64,000 bases of DNA, from the NCBI GenBank assembly GCA_007922225.1, contig ML679966.1, positions 59,106,148 through 59,170,147 on the forward strand, in the 5' to 3' direction. The notes under the pieces are model-generated. The model was not told the origin of the DNA. It did not search any database and saw nothing but the letters and a program-made list of their open reading frames with translations. Source of the DNA: Emydura subglobosa. Lineage: Eukaryota > Chordata > Testudines > Chelidae. Made by a program: the position numbers and the translations under genes. Of this stretch, positions 11,431-23,878 are shown one piece after another; within the stretch, counting starts at the first letter, position 1; each line of letters starts with the position of its first letter.

Positions 11431-11709
11431 TAAGCTATGTCTGCATTACCACTTATGTTGGTATAACTTATGATTCCCCCCCCCGAGCAACACAAGTTAC
11501 ATCGATATGAGAGCTGTTGTGGACAATGCTATGTCAGCAGGAGAGCTTCTCCTGCCAACGTGGCTTCCACCACTCATTGGGGGTGATTTAATTATTGACA
11601 GTAGAGCTCTCTCCCGTTGACAGAGCAGCTACACAGGAGATCTTACAGTGGCACAGCTGCATCGGCACAGCGGTGCTGCTGTAACCTCTCTAGTGCAGAC
11701 ATGGCCTTA
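11431..11709. mobile_element. Non-autonomous DNA transposon (MITE), turtle style
   Basis: The left end TAAGCTATGTCTGCATTACC and the reverse complement of the right end, TAAGGCCATGTCTGCACTAG, form inverted ends around a 280-base body. Internal text includes ACAAGTTACATCGATATGAG, AGGAGAGCTTCTCCTGCC and ATCTTACAGTGGCACAGCTG, a pattern I know from many turtle introns. There is no coding capacity. The superfamily is probably hAT, but I could not confirm an 8-base target duplication. Confidence 0.72.
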
Positions 11710-14441
11710 CCATATATTGTTAAACTGATGCTGTGTTCCACATCAGAAGTGGTTTCACTTTGGAGGCTATTGATCTTAACTGTGGTGTTGTGAGAATTAA
11801 ATAGGTAATATTTCTAAAGTGATTTTAGAGTCTCATATGAAAGGTTAAACACAAGCAAAAGTATTTACTTTCTTTAAAGAGCCTGAACTGATTTTTTTTT
11901 TTTAAATTACATCCAGACTTCGATGAGATTTGAACTGTTGTAAACAAGAAGTAAAAACAGACCTATAAATGGCAGTACTGCAAGATCCTGGGTCCCCACT
12001 GTTGTGCAAAGTATTTTATTTGGGTAAAGTACTGGGAGGGAGGCTGTGGCTTGAGGGGAAAAACTAAATCAATTCCCATTACTTTCATTGTGCACTGAAA
12101 TACTATTAATTTAACAAGACACGACAACTGGGGGAGTGCACATGTGCTGCTTGGATAACAAAGAAGGTAAAGAAGTCTTTAAATATATACTTTCTTACCT
12201 TTAAGTGGTAATGTACCATTTAATAAACATAGGCAAAGGAAATGCTTCAGTAATTTTTATTTGTGGTTTTTCAAAATAGCAAGTGAAGAGTCTAAGTGCC
12301 CAGTGACAGTGTAATGCTGTTAATTATTAAGATATTGAAACTAGAGGCTTCCAGGAAATGGAGAACATACATGCTGGAAAGGCTCTACCCACTCAACTCT
12401 ACATGGAGATCACACTAACAAAAAAAATTGAAATGTCAATGGATTTTGGGAACATACATTGCTAAACATAACAGAGGTATTAAGGCTAGCAAAGGGAAAG
12501 AGATTTTAGATCAACCGTATTATTTTTCTGACTCTTACCCAAACAGTCCCCTACATAGGAATTAGCAAAGTGGAAGGAGGAAGAAAAAAAAAAAAGGAGA
12601 AAAAAATAAGTGACAAACTAAGAGAAAATAATTTGATGCAGTCAGTAAGAACAACAGAAAACAGTGCAAACTACAGCAAATGATGTGTCTGGCTCATAAG
12701 AGAACTAAGGGGCACAAATGGTTATATAAAGAATGAGGAGTACTTAAGAATCAGATAATATAAAATAAGGCTCTTTTTTATACAGATTTACACATTCTAT
12801 TTCATCCACAGGAATCAGAGATACTAATTTCTACTGTAAATCTTATTTTAAACACAAGGACTGGAAGGGTGTACACAAACCACAATAAAAGACCATGCAC
12901 TAAAGCATTACAGAATCTGAAACCTTAATTTCAGTGGTCTGTTTACCACCATTTTCAAGTCATAAATTCATTTTAAAATTATACAGTATTTACATTTTAT
13001 AATTTAACTTCAATTAAACCAAACAAATAAAGGAAGAAAAGATTTTTTTCTCTTCCCCTGCTGCCAATAGCATCTTCGCTATTTACGGAGTTGTTTTTTG
13101 TTAATTTGTTTTAAATACCTAAACATTAACTGAAGCAGGTCTGTACTTTCAGTTATTACTACTGAGGTAAAAAAATCTGAGCCCTAATTATCCCCTCCAT
13201 TACTGTGGGCAGAAGTCTTCCTATGGGATGCAGAAGGGGAAAGCGAAGCTGCAATAGGAAGTATTGGTTCCACTGGATCATCTACTTATCTGGAACCCCA
13301 CAAAAGCTTCTCAGCTAGAAATTGGGAGGGTTGGTGTTTCATTGTTCTCATGGTCTTACTCCCTACTTTCAAGGATCACCATTAGGCTCCCCAGCCTTCT
13401 ACCGAGAGAGACTGGAAAGAGTCCCATAAAACAATGTCCAACTCATTCCTCAATTGGTCAGATAAGACAGTTGTTTATCACAACACATTCCTTCTACCTA
13501 GGGTCTAAGCACACCACTTCTAAAAGGCCCATTGACAGCCTAGGGCAAAAGAGACTGGGGGCCCAAATTCAGTCCTTGTGTAAGCATGTCCTACTCCACT
13601 GAAAGACTGGGGTTGAAAATTTGGTTTTGGGATTATAACTTGGTCTCCCATGTGGTAATGGGCTGGTCATATTAGGCCACTGGGCTAGAGAAATGTACAA
13701 CTTTTACTGCTATTAGTCAGTTGCAAACATAACCACCTTTACTCTCTAACAACAAATTTAGCTCCATAAGAAACTGCCTTGTTAATATTCAATTTAGCAG
13801 AAAATTCCAACTGATGTAAAACAACTTTTCAAACTAGCACTGCACTGATGAGAACAGAAAATTGTACATGCTGGCATCAGGAATGGTGATGTTAATAGCC
13901 GTGAATACTTGCAGAAGAACTGCACCTTCTGAACCCTGGGTTGGCCCACAACTGTGAAACTCCATTCCATCAGACCTCTACTGCTATGTTACAAGCAAGA
14001 TGTTTGCCACATTTTTGCAACTGCTTTTCCTCAGCAGTAACTCCAAGAATAGCTCAGTGTGGTTGAGGAGATAGAAGAAAAAGAATACATAGAAGAAAGA
14101 CACAGAAGAAATGATCAAGCACACACCACCACATTGTTTAGGAGGAAGGGAAAGAAAAAGTCATAAATTGCTTGTATGCTTACATCCTTTATTAACACAC
14201 TGATACCTGAGGTGATGGGAACATTATAAAAATATATAAAAAGGGTAGGTTCTTCTCCAAAAGGAAGAGTAACCAATCCTAATGTCTTAGTTAACCAGGC
14301 ACAGTTCATATGGAAAAGAACCATCTGCATTTTGCAAATTTAACATATTTATCCTAACAGCTATCTATCCTTCTACATAAAAAAATCCTACAATTTAACA
14401 GTTTTAGAACAAAACATTAGAAGATATTAAGAAATGCTCAC

Positions 14442-14688
14442 TTGTATGGTTTCTGAGGCAGGATACTAATGCGAGTTTTGTCAAGTATCTTCTTTAATTT
14501 GTTTCTCCCTCCAACAGTGTTGGCTTTACTTTTCTTAGTTACTTTTTCTAGTCCTATCACCTGCTCCACATCAACAGCAAGGTCTGGGATGGAGTAACGA
14601 CTGGCCTTTTTAATATCACCAATTTTAGGCAGATGGGGAGCACCATTTCTTTTCTCCTCTGACAATCTTGTTAGAAGTTCTTTAAAAA
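14442..14688 (-). CDS. RAPGEF2: RAPGEF2 exon: basic linker between PDZ and RA domains
   Basis: Two bases, 81 codons and two bases. The peptide runs from [20 protein letters not shown] to ISILPQKPY (about residues 470-550). It is a basic linker with [20 protein letters not shown] and several Ser/Thr, and joins the PDZ to the Ras-association domain. No catalytic motif is expected. The acceptor is TGTGCAG and the donor GTGAGCA. The final AA pairs with the T that opens the next exon to make Asn. Confidence 0.94.
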
Positions 14689-15952
14689 CTGCACAGAAAG
14701 AAAAAGGATAAACTGTATGGTAAAAGAAAACTCAGTGTATGAAGAAAAGTATAAAGTAGACCAATCTACCATTAAACAGAGTGTGCTGAGCGGACTTTTC
14801 TAACAATCATTAAAAAATAGAGCATTAGTTTTGATGTAAAAATGTTTACATACTTCATTTAAAAATCTGAAAAGAAAATTCACCCTCCACCATAATAAAA
14901 TCGAAGCATACAAGGAAAGGGTCCTGATCCTGCAAGGGCTTCATGCTGAATTCCAAGAATAGTCCTATTGAATGCACTCAGCCATAAGGATCAGACTCTA
15001 AATTATTAATTTCTGACTTATGTGAGAGATGATATCCATGCACCACTAGGTGTTAGATGTTTATAACTGGGATTTGCAAGTGGGGGAAACGAGCTTTGAG
15101 TTACAGCTCATTTTTCTACAGGGAGGCTCATATGGTTATGTCTACACTGACGGCAGGACCGCCGACAGTGCAGGATCAATTTTTCGGGTTTGACTGAGTG
15201 GCAATGAAGACTCGCTCAATCGAACCTGGAAGTCGGCTCTGTTAATACACCCCGGCAAGAAGCATAGCACTGCGCCGATGGGAAGGCATTTCCTGCTGGC
15301 GCACTGCAGTGGAGATGCCACGGTAAGTAGACGTTGGGACGTTCATGGGAGATACACAGGTTACTGTACGTAGCATGCATATCTCCTGTCGACATCCGCG
15401 GCCAGTGTAGACCAGGCCTATGACTTGGCTGCATTTACTGTAGGTGAGGACTGAAAGAATGTGAGCCAAGCCAAATACAAAAAGAGAAGGCAAACGAAAT
15501 GAAGACAAATCATCTAAGTTCCAAGAGAGGTCTGTGTCTAGAGGAATGTTTGTACATATACATGTGTTTCAGGAGGTCAGACTAGAGGATCACAGTGATT
15601 CTTACTGGCCTTAAAATCTCAGAGTGAGAGTATAACCGCTTCACATGAGAGATTGATTGTTTTACAAATGTAATGTAAAGTAATCTAAAAATTAGTTACA
15701 TGTTTTCTCAGCAATTTCCACTGAAGATAATTTATTTTAGAGTGTCATAAAATGCTTCGGGGACCTACAAATCTTTTTGGTCTCTTCCCATTCTTAACTC
15801 AAATACTTTCATTAATTTTTCTTTCTTCATTATAAATTATTTCCACACATTATGCATACATAACATGCAAACAAAACTAAAGATTTAATCTGAAAGACTG
15901 AATATAGCATTACTAGAGTAAGACAGAAAGTAAAAGGTGCACTCAAACCTAC
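14689..15952. other. RAPGEF2 intron (1.3 kb)
   Basis: Holds a MITE at 15131-15421 and, at about 14920-15000, a fragment like the repeat GATCCTGCAAGGGCTTCATG seen in other sauropsid introns. The rest is unrecognised. Confidence 0.7.
15131..15421. mobile_element. Non-autonomous DNA transposon (MITE)
   Basis: Left end TATGGTTATGTCTACACTG and right end, reverse complemented, CATAGGCCTGGTCTACACTG share the TCTACACTG core. The 290-base body is richer in CpG and GC than the flanks, with segments such as GGCACTGCAGTGGAGATGCC-like text and TCGACATCCGCGGCCAGTG. No coding capacity. It resembles a hAT-type family common in turtles. Confidence 0.65.
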
Positions 15953-16061
15953 CAAATAAATTGGTTTTCACAGTGATAGATAAATGAGTATTATTTCTAA
16001 GAATTTCCATGGCTTTTGACAGCTGAATGTTTTCAAAGTTTTGACCATTCACCTCCAGTAT
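15953..16061 (-). CDS. RAPGEF2: RAPGEF2 exon: PDZ domain, second part
   Basis: Thirty-six codons plus one base, [20 protein letters not shown] through VKTNLF (about residues 433-468). [12 protein letters not shown] completes the PDZ core, and SKAMEILRN is the ligand-groove helix. The acceptor is TTTTAG and the donor GTAGGTT. It ends in phase 1, and its last G joins TT of the next exon to make Val. Confidence 0.94.
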
Positions 16062-16279
16062 CTAAAAAATGCAAAGACGACAACTTAGTATTTTTATTTA
16101 ATGACAGATGGAAGCATTAGAATATCTATCTCAATGCACAAAGATGTGTGCAACAAGTTATATTGTAGATTTATACGACATATGACAACACTTATGGGGG
16201 GAAAAAAAGAGTATACAATAGCTCAACTAAAGACATTGAAATTTCAAATATACACTTGATAAAGTTTAAAATTATGTAC

Positions 16280-16483
16280 CTGGTCACCACGTTTCAAGCC
16301 AGCTTCTGTGGCTTTGCTACCTAAATCCACACTGTCAACAAAGATTCCAAATCCCTTTTCTGACCCTCCTAACAAGATAAAAGGCAAAGGGGCTTCTCGA
16401 GATGGCTTTGTTAATGTTATCAATCTTCGTTTAGCTTTAGCAGCACATGCAATATTTAATAGCCTCAGATGTCCACCCATTTT
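16280..16483 (-). CDS. RAPGEF2: RAPGEF2 exon: REM end and PDZ domain, first part
   Basis: Sixty-eight complete codons, [20 protein letters not shown] through EAGLKRGDQ (about residues 365-432). The basic stretch [16 protein letters not shown] leads into the PDZ domain. The carboxylate-binding loop is visible as [12 protein letters not shown] (the family's GLGF-type loop, here GFGI). The KRGDQ turn typical of PDZ folds ends the exon. This PDZ domain is known to bind C-terminal ligands on membrane receptors and junctional partners. The acceptor is CTGCAG, preceded by a C-rich tract; the donor is GTACATA. From memory the human protein has Ser where this one has Leu in SVDLGSKA. Confidence 0.95.
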
Positions 16484-16583
16484 CTGCAGGGGGGGAGAAA
16501 GTAGCATAAGAATGAGTTACATATAAAATGGACTGAATACTCTTTCCAAAATTTTTTTTCTTGCAAAACCCTATTCTTCTTAC

Positions 16584-16691
16584 CTCTCTTTCCAAATTGT
16601 TCTCAAATTCCTCTAGAAATCGAGTCATAGCAGGATCTCCTTCAAAATCATTGAAGTGATTGTTCACCCACAACAATACTACCCGTGTAAC
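16584..16691 (-). CDS. RAPGEF2: RAPGEF2 exon: REM domain, second part
   Basis: Thirty-six complete codons, [20 protein letters not shown] through FENNLERE (about residues 329-364). It contains the conserved REM helix with [12 protein letters not shown]. The acceptor is TTCCAG and the donor GTAAGAA, a strong site. Both ends are phase 0. It is separated from the PDZ exon by only 100 bases, the shortest intron in the window. Confidence 0.95.
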
Positions 16692-19600
16692 CTGGAAATC
16701 AATTAATAATGTAAAACTTTATCCTGGTACACCATCAGAGAACAATTCTACTTTAAAGCCTTTAAACAGGTTATTTTTCAGCTTCCATACATTTTAGTTG
16801 TGAAAACTGAAAGTTTTGTTCGAGACCAACTCCATTGACACATTTTACCAGCAGGTCACCAAGATGACGTAAAATGAGCAATGATCTAAAATTATGCTTG
16901 GAAAGTTCAGTTGTTCAGAATGGTAATGTTGGTTACATCAAACTTGTCTGAGTGTAGAAAATTAAGTCTGCAGGACTAGAGCATTTATGCAATTCCTGAC
17001 GTATGCAAACAAGAATCGGTGCTAAAGCTTCTAGTCTGCTATACAAGTATTGTTGGGGCAGTTGTTTACTAATGCACTGATTTTTCTTGCATTGTAAAAG
17101 AATGGCAACTTCCATAAGGAAGCAGGGTTTATTCTGCTCTATTTTAAAATCCTTTAGTATTTTTTCTTCTAGCTTTTAGACAAAAAAAGCCATTAGCTTC
17201 ATTAGCAGTGTACCTTTGGAAAAAAGAGTATAAAATAGGTCTTTACAGAAGGGAGAAGAGATAAATTAGCTCTTCTAGTGAATTAATTTATTCTTGTTAT
17301 CTTTAGAACAGGGGTTGGGTTGCTTTTTTTTTACTTTACCTTTCTGACACCCACTTTGATCAACAGTTTAGGAAAGATCCTTTTGTTCCTTCACGTATAT
17401 CAAAATTACAATTAACAACTATATTACAGTGAAATATTCCCTTACAGCAGCACCTGCTAACACAACTATAGTTAAACATCTGTCAGCATTTCAAGTACAA
17501 TACAGCTACCTGTAAACTTTTACTCTAGTCTGCAACTTGGTCTATGAAGTTTCAGTCAGCAGCATTTTTCCCCATTGAACCAAATCTGGTTTTAAATCAA
17601 TAAACATATTTTATGTTCTTAAAATGCAAAATAGTAACAGATTTTTTTTTTTTAATTTCTCTGTGACGTGGAAATGTTTCTTGTTTTACAAATTTCTCAC
17701 TCAGGTAACTCAAAATGATGTCTGTATTAATGCTGCCATGTTGGCAAAGTGAGTTACTGAGAAAAAAAATACTAAGCATCACCAATTGCTACTTTCATTA
17801 ATAAAAACGTGTACAGATATCAATCGTGATGATAATACAACTGCCACTTGCATGCACTTACATAATACCAAAGCCACTGCAATCTTTTGTGTTAATGATC
17901 TGAGAGTAAAGCATCCACAAACAGACCTTGACATGAATTAGAACTATATGGTTTATTGTGTTAAGGATTCTCAGACTCTTCAAGTAGATTTCTACTTCTC
18001 TACAAAAGCAAGCAAATTCAGAGTAATTGCTCAAATTCATAACACTGAGACTAATTAACTATTTTAGGCTAACTATTTTAGGGATTCCTAACAATGAGAT
18101 AATTGCACGTGTGCCACAGTTCCTAAACAAATGATGTGGGATAAGGACAGGATTTTAGTCTTAACCATCCATAGCCATGCTTTTGAAATGTATTTTTAAA
18201 ACAAGTCATGTGTATGTGGCTTCAACCTTTTTGAAATTTTATGGATACATAATCCATTTTCTAACTGACCAAAACTTGGCATTTTACATTGTAAATACAA
18301 GTAGCCACAAAATCTAAGGTTTAATTTTTTTTATTTGAAAATTATTTTATAAAATAGCTGTTAATTTTCAGCCAGTATTTTTAATATACAATAAAATCAA
18401 ACCGAAGCATACAAGGAACTGCTTTACAAAATCTTGTAGAACACTAATCTAAATTTTAGTGGTTTTATTTATTTATGTTTTTGTTCAGCATGGTAGCGTA
18501 GGAGAGAGGACGACAGAGGAATCTGCTGAACTGAAGATTTCACAGCTTTCTTTTCTGACACTGAAATATAATCAGTGTCTGTGATGCTCCATGATTTCAT
18601 GGAATTCCTTTCCTATTTTAGAGTCCCTGCAGAATGGGCCATTTACACAAAATTCCTAACTCAATTCTAAGGCTTAGAATTAAAATTTTAAATAAATGCT
18701 CTCCATTTCACTGTTCAAAATTAGTGCTACTTTTACTGCTGTGTGAGCCATTGTTGAATCTCACAGCTGAAGAGATTAATCCAGCAGTTCCAGATCAACA
18801 AACTGCATGTTTTAATTCATTTTCTCTTTATAATTTGGGGTGGGGGAAAGGAGTTATACTCTACTTATTTCATTAAATGTATTTTATATTTTTAAATGCC
18901 TATTTAAAGCTTTGCGTGATCTGTGTTGAATGAGGTTAGAGGGGGAAATTTTAAATTGCTTTCATGATTTTAAACAGTAGTATGCTAACCTATTAGACAA
19001 GTTTCCAGTATTAAATTTAATTTTTTTAATGAAAAGGTTTGTATACAGTGTATAACAAGGACCTTTAATTAAATTATTCCAATTTATTAGAATAAATTTA
19101 AATTACAAAATGTATGAGTACAGATTAGGGGGATAAGTATGTAAGACCAGGTACATTAAAAACAACTGTATAACAATATTTTTTCCTTTCAATAAATATA
19201 GGGGAGACAGCAGAATGAGATAAAAAGAAAAAAGGGGAAATGAAGAGGGACAAGACATGTAAGTGTGGGTTTGGGATGCAGGAAGGCCTAGTGTTGAAAG
19301 ATACTATAGTGACAATCTCAATACAGACATCACAGTGGTTGTCACAAGTTACTAACAAAATGGATACTGCACTGAAAAGGGCTGTCTACTGATGCACAGA
19401 AGGGGTTTATACATACATTATATATAATCCACCCCCATGTTCAAAGAATGTTAACAGTGCAAAGTCAAGCACCCAAAAGATAGCAAAGGTTGTTTTGTGC
19501 ACCTTAGTTCAGCCCCTTTGTGCATCACTCCTCAACTGGCTTCCAGTCCCAGTCTCCATGCCCAACCAGTGCCAATCTCCTAAGCCCCAAGTCCCAGTCT

Positions 19601-20922
19601 CTTTTCCCATCTCTCCTCTTCATAAGCGTCCAGGCACAGTCTCCCCTAACTCCCAGGTGTCTGTCATATTCATCTCTGTCCCTCACGCCTCAGGTCTGGC
19701 TCTTGCCCCCTCTGTACTTGAATAGAGGACCATCCTCCTCCACCCTGTCTGGGCTTCAGTAGGTGGTAGTCACTGAGCACCAAGAAGAGATGGGTTCACT
19801 GTTTTCAATTCTGGCACCAACTGCAGGAGAAGTCCCACTGAGCCCCAGGCTGGAGCACACTCAAGGCAGAGGGAATCTTTTTGGAATTTGGCACTGGCAT
19901 TCTAGCAAATCCATACTAAAATTTTGTGGCAGATTTTCAGAGGGACAGCAAAAGCCACACCCCTCACACAAAGGCAAACCCCATGCCAAATTTCAAGTCC
20001 CTGATCCAAAGTACGGGAGCATTATATCTTCTTAAAGAAAAGGTTATCCTAATTTTTTAACATGGGCAAAACGTATTTTTCTCTAACCTCGTTTACAGAA
20101 ACAGCAGAACCGTTTTAGTTGAAATTCTTCTCCCCCCTCTAATGCCTCCCCACAACCTCGCCTGGGGGAAAAAAAAAAAAAAAAAAAACAGCCTGAGGCA
20201 AATATCTGGCATATACAATTTCATCTAAAGAATTCAAGTTTGGCAAAATTATAACCAACTGAAAACAGGGTCTTATAAAGTGAAATGCTGGGCAAATTTA
20301 ATAGCAGACTGTGCTACAGCCCAATCTATAATTGGATATGGTGGACTTGATTCTCCTCTTACTCTAATTTTTTATTCTTCATTTCAATGGAGCTACCTCA
20401 ATTTTGTACCATGTGAAGTGAGGGTAGAATCAGGCCTGGTATCTTTTTTCTTTTATTTATCAGTGTTTGCCAAATTGCATTAAACCATTATTGTAAATAG
20501 AAAACAAGGAAATATTTCCTGCCACAGATTTAGGCCCTAAATTACCACAGAAATATACTGGATTATAGTATACTGAAATGCTGATGACTTAACAGGCTGA
20601 TTGATACTTATACAACATAACCAATTATTTAATATACAGAGTTGATTGAAGCATGGGTGCATGAGTGATAAAATTCCTCCACCACTTCCCCTTAGTGTTG
20701 AAAGGTAGTGCCTTACACTTTTGTAATCACTATTGCCTGCTTTAACATACATTTTCTACAAACTTTTCCTCATATACTATCAGCTGGTTGTTCAACTGAA
20801 TCTAATTATCCTGGTTTAAAGATAAAAATATTTTTGCAATTTTTATGTAGTTCTTAATAGTTTTATATTTAAATTCAAGTGATAGTTCACAGTTGTAAGT
20901 TTTAGGTAGTCATTTTGTCAAC
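16692..20922. other. RAPGEF2 intron (4.2 kb)
   Basis: AT-rich intron with a 20-base poly-A run at 20169-20188, a C-rich stretch at about 19500-19760, and a short palindromic repeat remnant at 20335-20445. No exon or structured RNA was recognised in 16700-19490. Confidence 0.65.
20335..20445. repeat. Palindromic repeat remnant
   Basis: GACTTGATTCTCCTCTTACT at one end and GTGAGGGTAGAATCAGGCC at the other are near-complementary, around a centre with TTCAATGGAGCTACCTCAAT. Similar remnants appear near 14925-15000, 40780-40880, 42485-42535, 46885-46975 and 50190-50275. They look like old fold-back DNA elements of one or more related sauropsid families. Confidence 0.4.
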
Positions 20923-21087
20923 CTTATCCCTGAGGCTAGGGTCATTGAACCACTCCAACAACTTCTTGCCCACTTCCATTGGGCTAGAAAGAAAGGTCCT
21001 GTAGGTCAAAAGGAAATCCTCTATAAATGTTGGATCCACCACTGAGTGCTCTTCCACCAAATGCATTGTTAACCTTTCTGACGTTCC
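20923..21087 (-). CDS. RAPGEF2: RAPGEF2 exon: REM (RasGEF N-terminal) domain, first part
   Basis: Fifty-five complete codons, [20 protein letters not shown] through FNDPSLRDK (about residues 274-328). It contains the REM signature [12 protein letters not shown] with the following [13 protein letters not shown] helix. In CDC25-type exchangers the REM domain packs against and stabilises the catalytic domain. The acceptor is TTATAG. The donor is GTTGACA, which departs from consensus at +3, +4 and +5. No better donor gives the required reading into VTRVV of the next exon, so I keep it but flag it as weak. Confidence 0.94.
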
Positions 21088-21446
21088 CTATAACAAATGA
21101 AAAGCTTAATTATTAACTAGCATGAATGCTCTCATTTGCATCTAACATCTTGATGGTACCCTAAACATAATAGCCTGTCTAGTCACCAATGTTTTAAACA
21201 ATAAAAGAAGCTTGACCATTGAAATAAAGAGATTGATAAGCTTTACTAAATTAAAACAATAATTAAAAAACCCTCAAACAATGGTAATTTCTTGTGTTTA
21301 ATTTTAAATAAAAGAGCTACAAATATTCAAGAACCTTTGAAAAGCACATATTTCAATATATGGCTGAACTAATTCTGGACTTTGCTCACCAAGGAAGAGC
21401 TCATAAAAATCTACAGAGCATCTGTTGGGTTTTTTTTGTTTTTTAC
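21088..21446. other. RAPGEF2 intron (359 bases)
   Basis: Short AT-rich intron inside the REM-encoding part. Nothing recognised besides the splice signals. Confidence 0.8.
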
Positions 21447-21599
21447 CTTGATGACAATGTGACCCTTCCTTGTTCCAGTGCGATCAAGCTCCCTGTGCTC
21501 CTTCACCATAACAATCTCCCCCTCCTCTTCTACCTTCTGCATATTTTTTTCCACTTGATTGAGGATGCGGCAATAATCTTGCTGGGCTATGCACACAAA
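21447..21599 (-). CDS. RAPGEF2: RAPGEF2 exon: end of cNBD-like domain and linker to REM
   Basis: Fifty-one complete codons, [19 protein letters not shown] through [12 protein letters not shown] (about residues 223-273). It closes the beta-roll, carries a C-terminal helix rich in Lys/Glu ([19 protein letters not shown]), and starts the Ras-exchanger N-terminal (REM) domain. The acceptor is TTTCCAG; the donor is GTAAAAA. Both ends are phase 0. The sequence looks almost unchanged from the mammalian protein, which argues for strong constraint on this linker. Confidence 0.95.
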
Positions 21600-23110
21600 C
21601 TGGAAAGAATCATCAGGCATAGATATTAAAAGGTACAGAGTACTGAGAACTGGACCTAAAATACGAGTACTCTAAGACTATTGAATATTAAATAACTTCT
21701 GAAGCCATGGATGGCCAAAATTGCCTTTCCGGGAGCTCTACTGTAGTAAATAGCTGAATAATCAAGTGTGATAAATTCCACTATAATTTTTGCCTCAGGA
21801 AAGTGCAAGATTAATTGATTCAAGATGATTTAATATCTCCATAAAATAAATATATATATAGTTGCATTTCTTCCCCAATAAATATAAATATAATTTGCAA
21901 CATTTTCCTCAAGGAAACACCCTCTTCCTTCTCCTCCGGGCCATTTAAAAAGGGAATGATGGAAGTAAAGCTCCCATCCTTAATTATTGTACCAACATTG
22001 TTATGGTAAGCAAACTTTCACTTCTGTTCTTTGAATAATCACAAATATATTAAACCAGCCATTAAGAGAACTCTAAAATTCAAATTTATATATATTTACA
22101 TTAGCATTGATACACAGAAAATAATGACTTTTAGATTAAAACATTTACATTTTAATGTAGACCGTTTCCCTTCAGCGTAAGACATCTATCTATTTAATAC
22201 ACAGCATTTTAAGGGAATTTGCCACATACGAAAAATCAAAAGAATTTCTTATCTACAATTAACTTATATTTAAGTCAGCAACAAAAATGCTATCTGCTAA
22301 TTAAGTATAACCTCCCTTTCCATTACACTAGTCAAAATTTCAGACTGTATATCAACTGGACAATTGGTGTTTCTCCTGAAATTCACTACAAGTACAATAA
22401 TTTGACAAATGGTTCAAACTGAACCATAAATCCTTTTCCTTTTAGATCCACGCAGATGTTTTTCTCCTAGGCTTTTAGCCACATAAATCCATTCATGCAG
22501 TAGCTGTGCATTTCCTTTTATTACCTGGGGATGTAAATCTCTAATTTGAACTCGAATCATTTTTGTTTATAAACAATTGCTAAAAACTGAACTGACATTT
22601 CATCATATTGTTAGCCAAACATAGTAAGCATAGTGATAAACTGTGCTACTTTTTCTTGATGGGTCCTGTGACATTATATATTTGAGACATGTGCTTGATT
22701 GCTTTGATGAAATCATGTGTTACCTTTATTTTTTGCCCCAATTTAATTAAAAATGAATTTAGTTTTTTCCAGTCATTTACATAATGTGGTCAAATTTCCA
22801 GCACACAGTACTAAACAGAATACTCTACCTCACCTTAGAAATGTGCTCAAAGACCTCACCCCAAATAAGTGCAAAGTCATTCTTGCATTTAAAATGAAGA
22901 GAAATTGATTTTTTGAGTAAAATCTATTGGAGAGAGAATATCCCTGTTAAAATTACTCTATAAAATAATTCCAAGGTCGGTTTCTGCACCCTACCAGGTA
23001 TACTTAAACCCTGCCACAAACATTTTTTGAAATGCAGGTACAACTGTATCGATAGTATTATATAATTTATAATTGTGTTTTGCAAATACATATGGAGTAA
23101 AATACTCTAC
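21600..23110. other. RAPGEF2 intron (1.5 kb)
   Basis: AT-rich intron with no repeat that I could name and no additional exon. Confidence 0.75.
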
Positions 23111-23269
23111 CTGGCAGTCATCCACTTTGGTTTTCATCACTCCTTTCATGTATTCCTTGTCCATGGTAGGGGAAACACCAAAACTGTTTCCCATACACAA
23201 TATCTCTGTTCTTCCATCAGGATAGGTCACTTCCACAGAACCATTCAATATAACCGACCATGAGTCCAG
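23111..23269 (-). CDS. RAPGEF2: RAPGEF2 exon: second half of cyclic-nucleotide-binding-like domain
   Basis: Fifty-three complete codons, [19 protein letters not shown] through TKVDDCQ (about residues 170-222). It supplies the beta-roll strands and the region of the phosphate-binding cassette. In true cAMP receptors that cassette has a conserved Arg after a Gly-Glu pair. Here the corresponding stretch is [18 protein letters not shown], with neither the Glu nor a clear Arg, in line with the family's unusual pocket. The acceptor is TTCTAG and the donor GTAGAGT. Both ends are phase 0. Confidence 0.95.
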
Positions 23270-23878
23270 CTAGAAATTTAACAGGGAAGGATGGGTGAAA
23301 AACAACCACCACTTATTCAACATTTTAGCATGGTACTGTACAAACACTATTCCCAGAATTGCTTATACATATTTAAAAAGTTAGTTTATTTTTAGCAACT
23401 ATTTATGAAAACAAGAAAGGAGAAGGATGAACTAGTTTACCTAAAAATTATAATTCCTTCCATCTCCTTCAGGATCTAATAGCCTTTAATAAACTCTTAG
23501 AATTACAAAACATCTCTACAATACAATACATAATGCCCATGGCTGTATTTAAATCATACTGAAAGAGCAAAAATAAAAAACCATTTAAAATCAGTTCTGA
23601 TCAACAACAATACATGTGTTTGTGTAGTCTTTATTGAGAACATTTTTTTAAGTTCTTTTGCATATGCTTTGTAAGTTGCTCTGGGTGTTTAAACTGAAAA
23701 ATCATTTGCAAACTGACCTGAATAAAACCATCAACACAAGACAAAACAAGGTATGCAAATGATTTACTTGCTCACTGCTACTTTTCAGCAACTAGAAACA
23801 AATTTTCAAACATCAAAAAAGGGTTTCCAGATTCTGTGACATCTGCACAAGAGGAGATTCAAAGCAAATTCTACTGAC
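23270..23878. other. RAPGEF2 intron (609 bases)
   Basis: Splits the cyclic-nucleotide-binding-like domain. Nothing recognised in it. Confidence 0.8.

Larger units (their letters stand above)
9582..14441. other. RAPGEF2 intron (4.9 kb)
   Basis: Contains a possible old interspersed repeat at about 9840-10220 and a turtle-style non-autonomous DNA element at 11431-11709. An A/G-rich tract is at 12575-12610. The rest, including 10230-11420 and 11720-14440, shows nothing that I recognise. Confidence 0.7.
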
